Below are positions 8,752-18,015 of a DNA stretch of 43,562 nucleotides, one piece after another. The stretch lies in assembly GCA_021817165.1 (NCBI GenBank), contig JAKAVT010000002.1:1-43562 (forward strand), read 5' to 3'. The stretch is from Nanobdellota archaeon (GTDB taxonomy: Archaea > Nanobdellota > Nanobdellia > Parvarchaeales > Parvarchaeaceae). The notes under the pieces are model-generated. The model was not told the origin of the DNA and ran no database searches. It worked only from the letters and a program-made list of their open reading frames with translations. The position numbers and the translations under genes are program-made. Every line of letters starts with the position of its first letter. Position 1 is the first letter of the stretch.

Positions 8752-10274
8752 ATAAATGGGTGCAAAGTCCCGTCCTGCTTTATCGTATCTGGGTTTTCCT
8801 TTATGTTCTTTATTATCCTTTTCATCGTTTTCTCCCTTTTTTTGGAAAGCCAATAATAGCCTTCGTCGTTTGTTCCCCTTGTAATCAATATGAATATGCT
8901 GCCGGCGGAAAATCTTCCGACCCTGCCCCTTCTTTGTATGTTTCTTATTGCACTCGGTATGGTTTCATAAAAAACTGCAATGTCGACGCCCTTTATCGAC
9001 ATCCCCTCTTCGCTTACGCTTGTTGAAACAAGTACATTGTACGTTCCCGATTCAAAATCCCTTATTATGTTTATCTGTTCTTTCTGCGACAACCCTCCTT
9101 TTCCCTGCCCTATGAATTTTATGGGCCTTACTCCCGCTATCTTCGACAGGCTGTTGTAGATAACGTCAACCGTGTCCCGATATTGAGCAAAGACTATTGC
9201 TTTTTTGGAGTCATTGAAATGCTTGGTGAATATCAATTCAAGCTGTTTAAGCTTTGGATGCTCCATCCCCTTGGCCAGCAATTCCGCCGTCCTTTCCCGT
9301 ATTTCAATAAACCGCTTGCTTGACGAAAGTTCTTTGTCCGTCTTTGCCTTTCCTTTCTGGATTTTTTCCAGGAAATTTAAAAACGCAGTCAAACTTTGCG
9401 TTGACAACATGTTATAGGCATGATAAAGCTTCAAAAGCTTTGAAGTCAAGATTATGCCGCGGATAAGATAGTACGTTCTTTTTCCGCTCAGCATCTGTCT
9501 CTGAAGGCTTTTCTGCAGCAGCAGTATTGTCACCCTGTTTATCCTGCTTTTCTGCACGTTTTTCAGCAGGCCCGTTTCCTGCAATTCTCCTATTGATTCG
9601 CTTATAAGCAGCTTTAAATCGTTCGCAAGTTCAAGCATTTCCTGCGGAAGGTCAACCTTTATCTCTTCTATGTCTTTTTTCTGTATGTAAGGTATAACGT
9701 CAGGATCATCGTCAGACCTTATTTCAACGTTGCTTATCTGCAGATTGCTGCAGATGGTCTTTATCTTTTCCCTGTCAGATGCTGGAGAAGCAGTAAGCCC
9801 CAATATAAGCGGATGAAAGGACTGCTCCGAGTACATCTTTGCTATCTTTACATAGGAGTAATTTCCTATTGTGTGGTGCGCTTCGTCCACTATTAACAGG
9901 CTGAAATCAGAGAAGTCTATGGTCTTTTTGTTCATGTCATTCTCTATCGTCTGCGGCGTCGCGAATATGAGCTGCGCTTCTCCATAAATTTTGCCGCGTT
10001 CGGTGCTGGAAACTGAGCCACTGGCCACTCCAAGCTTTACTGCAAGCAGGGAAGAAAACGTTTTGTAATGCTGGTTTGCAAGCGGCTTCGTCGGTGCCAG
10101 AAATAGTATCTTCGAAGAAGGATATTTTTCAAGCCTGTAATCTACAAGCATCGCACTTATTATCGTCTTGCCAAGGCCTGTTGGCAGAACTACGAGCGTA
10201 TTGCCGGTTTTGGCGGTCTCAAATATCTTACTTTGATATTCTCTGTCCTCTATCTTTTCCTTAAAAAGGGTCAT
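8748..10274 (-). CDS. hef: Hef/FANCM-type SF2 helicase, helicase part only
   Basis: VLPTGLGKTIISAML, IVDEAHHTIGNYSY, LTASPAS, VLVSTSVSEEGMSIKGVD, RRGRVGRF; 508 aa, no ERCC4 nuclease domain. Confidence 0.8.
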   Translation of the reverse strand: MTLFKEKIEDREYQSKIFETAKTGNTLVVLPTGLGKTIISAMLVDYRLEKYPSSKILFLAPTKPLANQHYKTFSSLLAVKLGVASGSVSSTERGKIYGEAQLIFATPQTIENDMNKKTIDFSDFSLLIVDEAHHTIGNYSYVKIAKMYSEQSFHPLILGLTASPASDREKIKTICSNLQISNVEIRSDDDPDVIPYIQKKDIEEIKVDLPQEMLELANDLKLLISESIGELQETGLLKNVQKSRINRVTILLLQKSLQRQMLSGKRTYYLIRGIILTSKLLKLYHAYNMLSTQSLTAFLNFLEKIQKGKAKTDKELSSSKRFIEIRERTAELLAKGMEHPKLKQLELIFTKHFNDSKKAIVFAQYRDTVDVIYNSLSKIAGVRPIKFIGQGKGGLSQKEQINIIRDFESGTYNVLVSTSVSEEGMSIKGVDIAVFYETIPSAIRNIQRRGRVGRFSAGSIFILITRGTNDEGYYWLSKKREKTMKRIIKNIKENPDTIKQDGTLHPFI

Positions 10275-10850
10275 TTATACGCTCTCGGCTTTTCCGCTTT
10301 TTATGAGTATCTGCGCTACATCCTTGTCTATTTCTATTACGTTCGGGAAGCTGAAAGGACCGTAAGACTTGTCATTTCTCCAGACGAACTTCGGTATATC
10401 GGAAAGTATTTTTATGACCACTTTGTCTCCATCGCTGTCACTGCTCTCTACTTTCTGCAGTTTCTTTGGCTCTATGGTTCTTACTTCGTTTATGATGCTG
10501 GATTTGTGCTCCTTGGAAAGACTGAGCATGTTGTCGAAAAGAATTATCTCCTTGGAAAGCATGTTCGTCTTTGCTTGTTCGCTGTCAATATCCAATATGG
10601 ACATCCCCGCAATCTTAAGCATCCTCAAGTTTATTATCTGCTCCAATGTTGATATTGCGTTTTTTATCTGCGTTGATATTTCTTCTGCCTTTTTTTCATC
10701 GTTCATTTTCTTTGCTTCTTCCAATGAGTTCTTGTTTATTGCTATGTACTCTTTCATCTCTTCCAGCATGCTGTCGGTAAATTTCGTAAGCGTCCTATTG
10801 TCTTCCTGTTCCTGCCTTCTTATTCTAAGAAATTCGCTGTAAGTAATCAT
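10275..10850 (-). CDS. GINS complex subunit (Gins51/15 type)
   Basis: C-terminal KILSDIPKFVWRNDKSYGPFSFPNVIEIDKDVAQILIKSGKAE is typical of the archaeal GINS B-domain. Confidence 0.8.
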   Translation of the reverse strand: MITYSEFLRIRRQEQEDNRTLTKFTDSMLEEMKEYIAINKNSLEEAKKMNDEKKAEEISTQIKNAISTLEQIINLRMLKIAGMSILDIDSEQAKTNMLSKEIILFDNMLSLSKEHKSSIINEVRTIEPKKLQKVESSDSDGDKVVIKILSDIPKFVWRNDKSYGPFSFPNVIEIDKDVAQILIKSGKAESV

Positions 10851-10882
10851 AATCCCTAATAGCTGCCGAAAGTATAAAAATG

Positions 10883-11044
10883 TTAATACGCGTTCTTGAA
10901 ACCTGTCGTTATTGATGAACTTATCCCTGAGAAAAAGCCTGATATGTCTTTAGCTAACGCGGAAGGCCCAACAAACACCAAATAGACCAAAAGCAGCGTT
11001 ATCCCCAATATAACGGCTATAACATAGAACCAGACAGCTTCCAT
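10883..11044 (-). CDS. 53-aa mini membrane protein
   Basis: Read by hand: MEAVWFYVIAVILGITLLLVYLVFVGPSALAKDISGFFSGISSSITTGFKNAY*. Confidence 0.55.
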   Translation of the reverse strand: MEAVWFYVIAVILGITLLLVYLVFVGPSALAKDISGFFSGISSSITTGFKNAY

Positions 11045-11045
11045 G

Positions 11046-11186
11046 TTAGATGTTTGGAACTCCCGGTATAAGTTTGTGTATTGTGCTTGGAGAAAAAAGA
11101 AAAAGGTAGAATATTATTATCAGTATAAGGATTATCAGCGTTATTATTATCAAAAGGATATAGCTTTCTACCCCTTTTTTATTCAT
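11046..11186 (-). CDS. 46-aa mini membrane protein, pilin-like N-terminus
   Basis: Read by hand: MNKKGVESYILLIIITLIILILIIIFYLFLFSPSTIHKLIPGVPNI*. Confidence 0.6.
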   Translation of the reverse strand: MNKKGVESYILLIIITLIILILIIIFYLFLFSPSTIHKLIPGVPNI

Positions 11187-11358
11187 ATCCACCGGAACTG
11201 CTTACGTTCAAACTGATTGACTTCGATATGAACGCCTTAAAAAGATCCGTAAATTTATACGGCGTGAAAAGCTCTAGGAATATGATTATCAGCAGTATAC
11301 CTATTATTATCAGGATTATGTACAAAAAAACACCGCTTACAACGCCGCTTTCATTCAT
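11179..11358 (-). CDS. 59-aa mini membrane protein
   Basis: Read by hand: MNESGVVSGVFLYIILIIIGILLIIIFLELFTPYKFTDLFKAFISKSISLNVSSSGGYE*; its end overlaps the start of the next ORF. Confidence 0.6.
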   Translation of the reverse strand: MNESGVVSGVFLYIILIIIGILLIIIFLELFTPYKFTDLFKAFISKSISLNVSSSGGYE

Positions 11359-11528
11359 ATTCCCTTGCCATAAAGCCAGCTAAATGAAAAGACACTTGTC
11401 ATGTCCTTTGCAATCGTTGAACCTGCCCCTGTGAATATCAACCCTATTATTATGCCCGCGAACAATACTATTATTGCTAGGATTATCGCTATTATCTCGG
11501 TTATCGGCATCTGTCCTTTTCTGTTCAT
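11355..11528 (-). CDS. 57-aa mini pilin-like protein with class III-like signal
   Basis: Read by hand: MNRKGQMPITEIIAIILAIIVLFAGIIIGLIFTGAGSTIAKDMTSVFSFSWLYGKGI*; stop overlaps next ATG. Confidence 0.65.
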   Translation of the reverse strand: MNRKGQMPITEIIAIILAIIVLFAGIIIGLIFTGAGSTIAKDMTSVFSFSWLYGKGI

Positions 11529-11532
11529 AAAA

Positions 11533-13248
11533 TCAATTCACCGAAAAAGGCGGCTTCCAATTCAGCAGCTGCACCCTCTTCTTCAATTCATCGTAAATAT
11601 ACGCTGAGTCCTTGTCCGAAATAAACAATCCGGTCTCTAGAGCGGTTTTTATGGTTGAACTTGAAAAATGCCTTGAGTTAACCAGCATTTCATATATCTC
11701 CGCCTGGTCCTCATTGAAGGTGGCCTTGTGCTTTTCAACCGAAGAAAAACTTGAAAACGACTTTGAAATGCCGGAGAAATCGTCCTTAAACGACCTGTAT
11801 ATGTCCATAAAAGCATAGTCCTTCTGTGGCTTCTTCTCTTCAATTTTTTCAGCTTCTTTAACGTATTTATCAAGATCGTCTTTTATCACGCTGAGAGAAT
11901 GAAAAACTGCCTGGTCAACGGCTGCAAAGACCGTTTTCTGTATCTTTGCGGTTTGCGCCTTCTTGTAAAGATAGAACTCTTCTGGAGTAAAGCAGTATGG
12001 AAACATGTGGAAATAGACTGTTCCCTCATAAGGCGGCTGTAGCTGCTCCTTGCTCGGCTTTTCCTTAAAGTCCATCTTAAGTTTAATTGCCGGGATTACC
12101 AACGGTCCGTATTTTTTGATCCTGTTATAAATGAATGATCTCTTGTGCTCAGCATAGCCTCTTGAAATAAGGTTGCCGGCTATGCTTTTCGGTTCTACCT
12201 TTATAGGTATTTCCGGGCCCTTGCTTTTGAATAACTTGACGTATTCCACGTCGTACTCCCTTGCGTAGATGGGCTTATACGCAAAAGCGGTTACAGAAAA
12301 GCTTTCGTTTTCGAAGATGTCTGGCTTTCCTGCGCCTTTCATGTAATCTTCCGCTCTTGTCGCGGTATTCCATCCCATCTTTGACAGTAATGAAAGGTAA
12401 GTAGAACACCAATCTACGTACAAATTAAACGAGCCCATCTGGCTTTTAAGATACTGTAAAAGCATCTTTTTCCTATTTTTAAGGTCATTGCCGTTTATTT
12501 CTTTCCATTTCTCGTACTCTATGTACCTGTTCTTAAGTATATTTTTGTACTGCTCGTTTCTGTCAATCTCCTGCACTTCCTTCAGATTTTTGACCTGGTA
12601 AAAAACGGACATTATGTCTATGAACCCTGGGCCGGCCTGGCTTTGCGTGGGTGACCTTGAAAGCGCGGAAAGACTGGCTCCGCCCTTTCTTGAATCAACG
12701 TTGTCCAAGAATATCCTTTTCAATGCAAGCTCTGCCGCTTCCGCCTTCTCCTTGTCGCTGTCCTTTAATTCGTCATAGAAATAAATGTTCCTGTCAAGCT
12801 CCTTCAGTTCGTAGATTATGGCTATAAGCGATTTCAAAACGGTATTGATGTTCCCAAGAAGCTGCATCACCCTGTCTTCCAAATTCTTCCTCTTCTCAAA
12901 CACCATGTTCATTAAACTTGACAAGGAGGATGGATCCACGGATTCCGCAGTCTTTAACGGTTTATACTCTATTGCCCCGAATATCTGCATTACTGAGTAG
13001 TACTCCGGCTGGAAATGAAACCTCTTGTATATGTCTTTTGTAAAATGATAACCGCTTACATTGCCTACAAACCCGGGGTCCGGTATCTCTTCGTCTGATT
13101 TATACCTGAAGTCTATCTCTCCCCTGTAATGAGCATTGCTGCTAGAAGCCCTGGCTTCCAGCTCCTTTATCCAACCGTCTATATCAGTTACCTTCATTTC
13201 AGGAGCGCTGAATTTCTTTGCTACTTCGCTTATTTCCCGTATATTCAT
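11533..13248 (-). CDS. 571-aa soluble protein of unknown function
   Basis: Long ORF, no TM and no motif I recognise; ends 4 nt before the first mini membrane ORF. Confidence 0.75.
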   Translation of the reverse strand: MNIREISEVAKKFSAPEMKVTDIDGWIKELEARASSSNAHYRGEIDFRYKSDEEIPDPGFVGNVSGYHFTKDIYKRFHFQPEYYSVMQIFGAIEYKPLKTAESVDPSSLSSLMNMVFEKRKNLEDRVMQLLGNINTVLKSLIAIIYELKELDRNIYFYDELKDSDKEKAEAAELALKRIFLDNVDSRKGGASLSALSRSPTQSQAGPGFIDIMSVFYQVKNLKEVQEIDRNEQYKNILKNRYIEYEKWKEINGNDLKNRKKMLLQYLKSQMGSFNLYVDWCSTYLSLLSKMGWNTATRAEDYMKGAGKPDIFENESFSVTAFAYKPIYAREYDVEYVKLFKSKGPEIPIKVEPKSIAGNLISRGYAEHKRSFIYNRIKKYGPLVIPAIKLKMDFKEKPSKEQLQPPYEGTVYFHMFPYCFTPEEFYLYKKAQTAKIQKTVFAAVDQAVFHSLSVIKDDLDKYVKEAEKIEEKKPQKDYAFMDIYRSFKDDFSGISKSFSSFSSVEKHKATFNEDQAEIYEMLVNSRHFSSSTIKTALETGLFISDKDSAYIYDELKKRVQLLNWKPPFSVN

Positions 13249-13407
13249 AAATCTTATTAGATATTTCTGATTTAAATAATGTTACACAAATTATATATTC
13301 AAGAGGAAAAATTATTTTGCAAATATCCGCTAAAAATATAACTTGGGCTAAAACTCGAAAAATCTAGCAAAGGCTTATAAACAATCAAATTCATAAATTC
13401 ACATAAA

Positions 13408-13414
13408 AGGAGGT
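13408..13414 (+). promoter_or_regulatory. Shine-Dalgarno sequence
   Basis: AGGAGGT immediately upstream of ATG 13418. Confidence 0.5.
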
Positions 13415-13417
13415 ACT

Positions 13418-14503
13418 ATGCATCAAACAGAGAATATAAATCCGATAGAAGCGACGTTAAACAAGCTTTTTTCGACGATAGACGCACTTTCATCAAAGAT
13501 AGACGAGCTCAACGAAAGAGTAGACTACATGGGTTCATTCATCGGCTTGGAAATCGGAGAAGGAGAGAACTCTGAAGCGGTAGAACCGCCTGGACAACTG
13601 GCAGGGTTATCCTTTGACGTGCTTAACAAGGTCCTCCCATCAAAGGATGCAAACTCGATAAGGGCGTATTTTCTAAGGGTATTGAGCCTTTTCAGAAGAT
13701 ACATAAAATCAGTCGTTATATTCGGCAGTTCAAAGACAAAAACAGGGATGACAAGCACATCAGACATAGATGTTGCATTCATAGTAGACGATACAGACAT
13801 ACAAAAATTCACCCTTGAGCAGTTAAGGGACAGATTATTCGCAAAGATGGCGGAGATAGCAAGGGATTTCTCCGACAAGATACACGCACAGGCTTATCCT
13901 TTATCTGAATTTTGGGGTTCGATAATAAAACCAAATCCAGTGATACTTACTCTATTGCGGGACGGCGTGGCGGTTTACGACACCGGCTTTTTCGTTCCGA
14001 TACAGATGCTGTACAAAACGGGGAATATAATACCGACAATTGAATCGATTAACACTAACGTAGAGAACGCAGAGGGGCTCATAATGCTGGCAGAGAACGT
14101 ATTAACCACAAAGCTGAGCTTAGATCTTTACAATTCCATAGTCGCGGCAGGACAGGCACTGCTGATGGAATACGGATATCTACCCCCAGTACCTAAGCAG
14201 GTAGCAAAGGAACTGGAAGACATAGCCGTTGCAAAGGAAAAGGTTCTTACTCACGAAGACACGGAAAAAATAGATGATGTGGTGAAATGGTTCAAGAAAA
14301 TAGACCACGGAGAGGTAAAAACGGTCACTGGAGAAGAATTCGACAGGAAACTTAAGGATACAAAATACATCGTAGAGAAGATAACGTCCATAATCGACAA
14401 GATAAGGGAAAAGAAGGGAGAAACGAAACCAATAATAGACAAAGATTTATTAAAGCAGACGGACAAGGAGATAAAGGACAAATACATGCAGAAGGAGGAA
14501 TAA
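13418..14503 (+). CDS. nucleotidyltransferase (pol-beta/MNT type) with HEPN-like C-terminal region
   Basis: VVIFGSSKTKTGMTSTSDIDVAFIV matches GS-x(n)-DxD; helical LDLYNSIVAAGQALLMEYGYLPPVPKQVAKEL resembles HEPN. Confidence 0.65.
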   Translation: MHQTENINPIEATLNKLFSTIDALSSKIDELNERVDYMGSFIGLEIGEGENSEAVEPPGQLAGLSFDVLNKVLPSKDANSIRAYFLRVLSLFRRYIKSVVIFGSSKTKTGMTSTSDIDVAFIVDDTDIQKFTLEQLRDRLFAKMAEIARDFSDKIHAQAYPLSEFWGSIIKPNPVILTLLRDGVAVYDTGFFVPIQMLYKTGNIIPTIESINTNVENAEGLIMLAENVLTTKLSLDLYNSIVAAGQALLMEYGYLPPVPKQVAKELEDIAVAKEKVLTHEDTEKIDDVVKWFKKIDHGEVKTVTGEEFDRKLKDTKYIVEKITSIIDKIREKKGETKPIIDKDLLKQTDKEIKDKYMQKEE

Positions 14504-14504
14504 A

Positions 14505-14756
14505 ATGGCAAAACTTTTATCTTATAAGAGGGGAAGGAAAACGCAGAAGGTCAATCAGGCGATAGCAAGCATAGACAAAGTCAACAGCAGGGAAGAAGCC
14601 AAAAAATTCATAGGAAAAAAGGTGGAGATTGCATTTTCTAAATCGTCCATAAAAGGAGTGATAGTAAAAGCGCATGGCGGACGGGGAAGAGTAGTCATAA
14701 GATTCAGAAGGGGCCTGCCTGGCCAGGCAATGAACAGGGAAATAAAACTGTTTTGA
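14505..14756 (+). CDS. rpl35ae: ribosomal protein L35Ae
   Basis: FIGKKVEIAFSKSSIKGVIVKAHGGRGRVVIRFRRGLPGQAMNREIKLF. Confidence 0.85.
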   Translation: MAKLLSYKRGRKTQKVNQAIASIDKVNSREEAKKFIGKKVEIAFSKSSIKGVIVKAHGGRGRVVIRFRRGLPGQAMNREIKLF

Positions 14757-14757
14757 A

Positions 14758-15822
14758 TTAAAGTACGCTTTCCATTACGTCATGGAAATTGCCTTTGATC
14801 CTAAATCCCTTGGAAGACAGCACTGTTTTGTTTTTAAACCTGGAAATTCTCAATTCCGGCTGTTTTAAAAACGATGACAGCTCGTCTGTGGTATAATAGG
14901 AAAAAACGTTCAATTCTGCCGAAAGACCTGCTAAATAAGACGACAGCCTAGAAAGAGAACCGGACGGAAAATGCATTTTGTTTTCATTTAATGAGGAAAT
15001 CATCTTGTTTATGTAGACTTTACTGCATAAATCCCCAAGCCACATCGGCCCTATCCTGTGCATTTTAGAGCCGCAGTAGCTGCATTTTTCCTCTTCTTTT
15101 GTTTCCCTTGCCGGGCATTTACTGCATTGATATGCGTATCCTATTTTATCCGTCCTTTTTGAAGCAAATGATTTAAAATAAATGCGGATGAAGTTGCCCT
15201 CAAAGTTGAAGATTATCGGCAGAACGCCAATTAGGTGGCTTGAGGCCGTTTCCACTACTTTCTTTATGAGTATCCTTATCCCTATCTCATTGCTGTACGA
15301 AGTCCTAAGTGAATTTGCGCCGTATTTTCGTAGGCATGCCTTCTGCGCGCTTCCCATAAGCGCTGCCGTGTCCGTTGCGCTGACAGCCAGCACCCCTCCT
15401 TTCTTCAGTAATTTCAATGCAGAGTCCAGATAGAAAACGGGAGAGCCAAAGGGGTCTATGTCTATGTAATCGTACTTGTTGCCTGATTCAAATGAAGCTG
15501 CATCTTTGCTTGTTACGGTTTTAGAGATCCGTGAAACCTTCTTCCTGTTTATTTCCAGGTTCCTCTCTATAACGTCCTTTGATTTTATGTCGTTAAAAGT
15601 AAACTCTGCAAATTTTCCGGTTTCAACGCATAATCTTAAACCGCGTACTCCGCTTCCTGAAAACAGCTCCAACCCCGCAGAATTATCATGCATCATGGAA
15701 GAAACTAGAAGCACATTGAGGTCTCTGTCAAATTCCCGTTTGGGATTAAAAAACACCTCGGCGCTTTTAAGTTGTTTGTCTTCCGCGTAGAAACTTACCC
15801 TGCCTTCGTTAAAAAAATCCAT
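14758..15822 (-). CDS. trm1: tRNA (guanine26-N2)-dimethyltransferase Trm1
   Basis: EVFFNPKREFDRDLNVLLV, YDYIDIDPFGSPVFYLDSALKLLKKGGVLAVSATDTAALMG, CX2C zinc site. Confidence 0.9.
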   Translation of the reverse strand: MDFFNEGRVSFYAEDKQLKSAEVFFNPKREFDRDLNVLLVSSMMHDNSAGLELFSGSGVRGLRLCVETGKFAEFTFNDIKSKDVIERNLEINRKKVSRISKTVTSKDAASFESGNKYDYIDIDPFGSPVFYLDSALKLLKKGGVLAVSATDTAALMGSAQKACLRKYGANSLRTSYSNEIGIRILIKKVVETASSHLIGVLPIIFNFEGNFIRIYFKSFASKRTDKIGYAYQCSKCPARETKEEEKCSYCGSKMHRIGPMWLGDLCSKVYINKMISSLNENKMHFPSGSLSRLSSYLAGLSAELNVFSYYTTDELSSFLKQPELRISRFKNKTVLSSKGFRIKGNFHDVMESVL

Positions 15823-15876
15823 AGTAATAAAGAAGTACGCGGGTATTTAATAAGATTTTTTAGATTATCGACGTTT

Positions 15877-16800
15877 TTAGTCGTCTATCTTGAACCTTTC
15901 TTTCAAGTTCAAGACTCTGTACAATTCCTTGTACCTGTTTCGTATTGTGACTTCGGTTATTCCTGCGGCCTTTGCTGCGTCCCTTTGGGTCTTCTTTTCC
16001 TTGTTTATAAGGGTTGCAACGTAAAGCACTGCCGCTGCTATGCCCATCGGGCCTTTGCCACTTGTAAGCCCTTTTTCTTCCGCTTCTTTAAGTAGTTTTA
16101 CTGCATCCGAAACGGTTTTGTTTGAAACGCCGAGTTCAGAGGCGAATTTGTATATGTAATCACTCGGAGATGTCGGCAATATCTTTATTCCAAGTTCCCT
16201 GCATAGCAGCCTGTAAGCTTTTCCAACTTCCTTTCTTTCGACTTCAAACGTTTCTGATATCTCATCCAATGTAATCGGTCTATTATGCTTCCTTGCAGCG
16301 GCATAAAGTGCTCCTGCTATGACGCTTTCCATCGATCTGCCCCTTACCAATCTTCTTGTTATCGCTTCTCTGTACATTTTAGCTGCTTCTTCCTGTATTA
16401 TATTTGAAACGTGCAAACGATTGCTGGCATGTCTTAATTCTGTTAATGCAAACTTTAAGTTTCTTTCATACGCAGTAGATATTCTAGGCTGCCATTTTCT
16501 CAACTTATAGAACGTTCTCCTGTTGGCATTCGACAGTTTTATCGATTCACTTGCTTTTCCTATTACGGTACTTGTTCCTTTGTCGTACTTTGCGTAGCTT
16601 AACGGCGAACCCATCCTTCCTTTTCCTTCGTCTCTTTCATCTTCAAAAGAACGCCATTCCCTTCCGTAATCTATTGTATCGCTTTCTATTACGTATCCAC
16701 AGTTCTGGCATACGAGTTCCCCAGTCGTCTTATCGTACGTCACGGCATTGCTGCCGCAAGAGGGGCATTTAACATTGTACTTACTTGTTACTACTTTCAT
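15877..16800 (-). CDS. tfb: transcription initiation factor B (TFB)
   Basis: CPSCGSNAVTYDKTTGELVCQNCGYVI zinc ribbon plus two cyclin-like repeats; MKVVTSKYNV start preferred over 16824. Confidence 0.92.
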   Translation of the reverse strand: MKVVTSKYNVKCPSCGSNAVTYDKTTGELVCQNCGYVIESDTIDYGREWRSFEDERDEGKGRMGSPLSYAKYDKGTSTVIGKASESIKLSNANRRTFYKLRKWQPRISTAYERNLKFALTELRHASNRLHVSNIIQEEAAKMYREAITRRLVRGRSMESVIAGALYAAARKHNRPITLDEISETFEVERKEVGKAYRLLCRELGIKILPTSPSDYIYKFASELGVSNKTVSDAVKLLKEAEEKGLTSGKGPMGIAAAVLYVATLINKEKKTQRDAAKAAGITEVTIRNRYKELYRVLNLKERFKIDD

Positions 16801-16880
16801 AAGATTTATATAGTAAGGTGACAACTAGTATTTAAAGCTTTCGGTTTGCCGGGCTTTGTCTATAAAGTAGTCAAATAAGC

Positions 16881-17192
16881 TTACTTCGTAAACGCGGGCG
16901 GATGACCTGGATTTGAGTGTGATCTTTTCTTCCGTCTAATCAACATTATCAACAGCGTTATTACAAAAACCAGCGTGTACACCAATAGTGCAATAAAACC
17001 AAATGCAAACATTAATCCACCAGCAAGTGCACTGCCAAAGGAAGATGAAGAGCTATTCATAACGGACATGGAAATCAGTATCCACAAACCCAAAGACACA
17101 TAGGGAATAAGCGCAAGTATCCACCACTTTTTTACTGCTGACAGCCTCATAAAGATGCCTTGCAGAGGTAGCTTAAATATCATATATTTCAC
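16881..17192 (-). CDS. small membrane protein
   Basis: Two or three hydrophobic segments; ATG at 17150 (MRLSAVKKWW) may be the true start. Confidence 0.45.
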   Translation of the reverse strand: MKYMIFKLPLQGIFMRLSAVKKWWILALIPYVSLGLWILISMSVMNSSSSSFGSALAGGLMFAFGFIALLVYTLVFVITLLIMLIRRKKRSHSNPGHPPAFTK

Positions 17193-17294
17193 AACTTCAG
17201 GACTTTTTGCACAGATTTAGACTTATTGCACAATGACGGTTTACTGGATTTTTGACAACAGCATGCAAATAAAGATGAAAATCCCCTATTTATT

Positions 17295-17978
17295 TCAGCC
17301 TGTAATGCAAGTAGAGGAATAATCTCCTGCTCCCGAAGGATAGACCTCCACAACGTACTCTTTTGCAGGATTAAAAGAAAAAGGAAGCGACCCAGAAACC
17401 TGGCCTGAACCTGTAGAACCAGTAACGCTTGTTAAGTAAACGCCCCCTGTGGAGAAAATGCTTATGTTGAACGCTGTTCCCGTCAAATAATTTGAGGAAT
17501 TATAAAAAGACAAGATATAAAATAGAGTACTGGAAGAAATGGAATAAGACTGCTTGATCAACGCTACAGAGAAATCTAGGCCAATCAAAACGCTGCCGTT
17601 TTCGTTCCTTGCAAACGCATCAAATGTGCCTCCGGACAAAGGTAGCATTCCCGATACGTTTTGCGCTGGCTTAGACACTCCAAGTTCCGTGGTAGTCTGC
17701 AGTTTTATAAGATTACCACAGAAAAAAGAGTACTGAGACTGTAGTAATGGTATGGTGATTGGAAAAGTCTGCATTGAGCCCGGGCCCTGCGAAGCCACAT
17801 AATTGACTTCTTTCGCAAGATTGTTTACTACGGTCGTTATCTGGCTTGCAGATGAACTTGAGGCAAATGAACCGTAAAAAAAGGTGACGTATACTAGAAA
17901 AGATGCAATGATGCCTACACCAATGCCTATTATTATGACGTACTCCGTAGAGTACTGCCCTTTTTTAATATCCAACAT
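17295..17978 (-). CDS. pilin-like protein with class III signal peptide
   Basis: MLDIKKGQYSTEYVIIIGIGVGIIASFLVYVTFFYG; tracked upstream start adds unsupported sequence. Confidence 0.75.
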   Translation of the reverse strand: MLDIKKGQYSTEYVIIIGIGVGIIASFLVYVTFFYGSFASSSSASQITTVVNNLAKEVNYVASQGPGSMQTFPITIPLLQSQYSFFCGNLIKLQTTTELGVSKPAQNVSGMLPLSGGTFDAFARNENGSVLIGLDFSVALIKQSYSISSSTLFYILSFYNSSNYLTGTAFNISIFSTGGVYLTSVTGSTGSGQVSGSLPFSFNPAKEYVVEVYPSGAGDYSSTCITG

Positions 17979-18015
17979 AAATATTAATATTGGTCGTTTA
18001 AGTATTAAATATTGA

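Noticed and set aside
10233-10842. Plus-strand ORFs of 139 and 157 aa
   Set aside because: Antisense shadows of the GINS gene, which has recognisable motifs on the minus strand.
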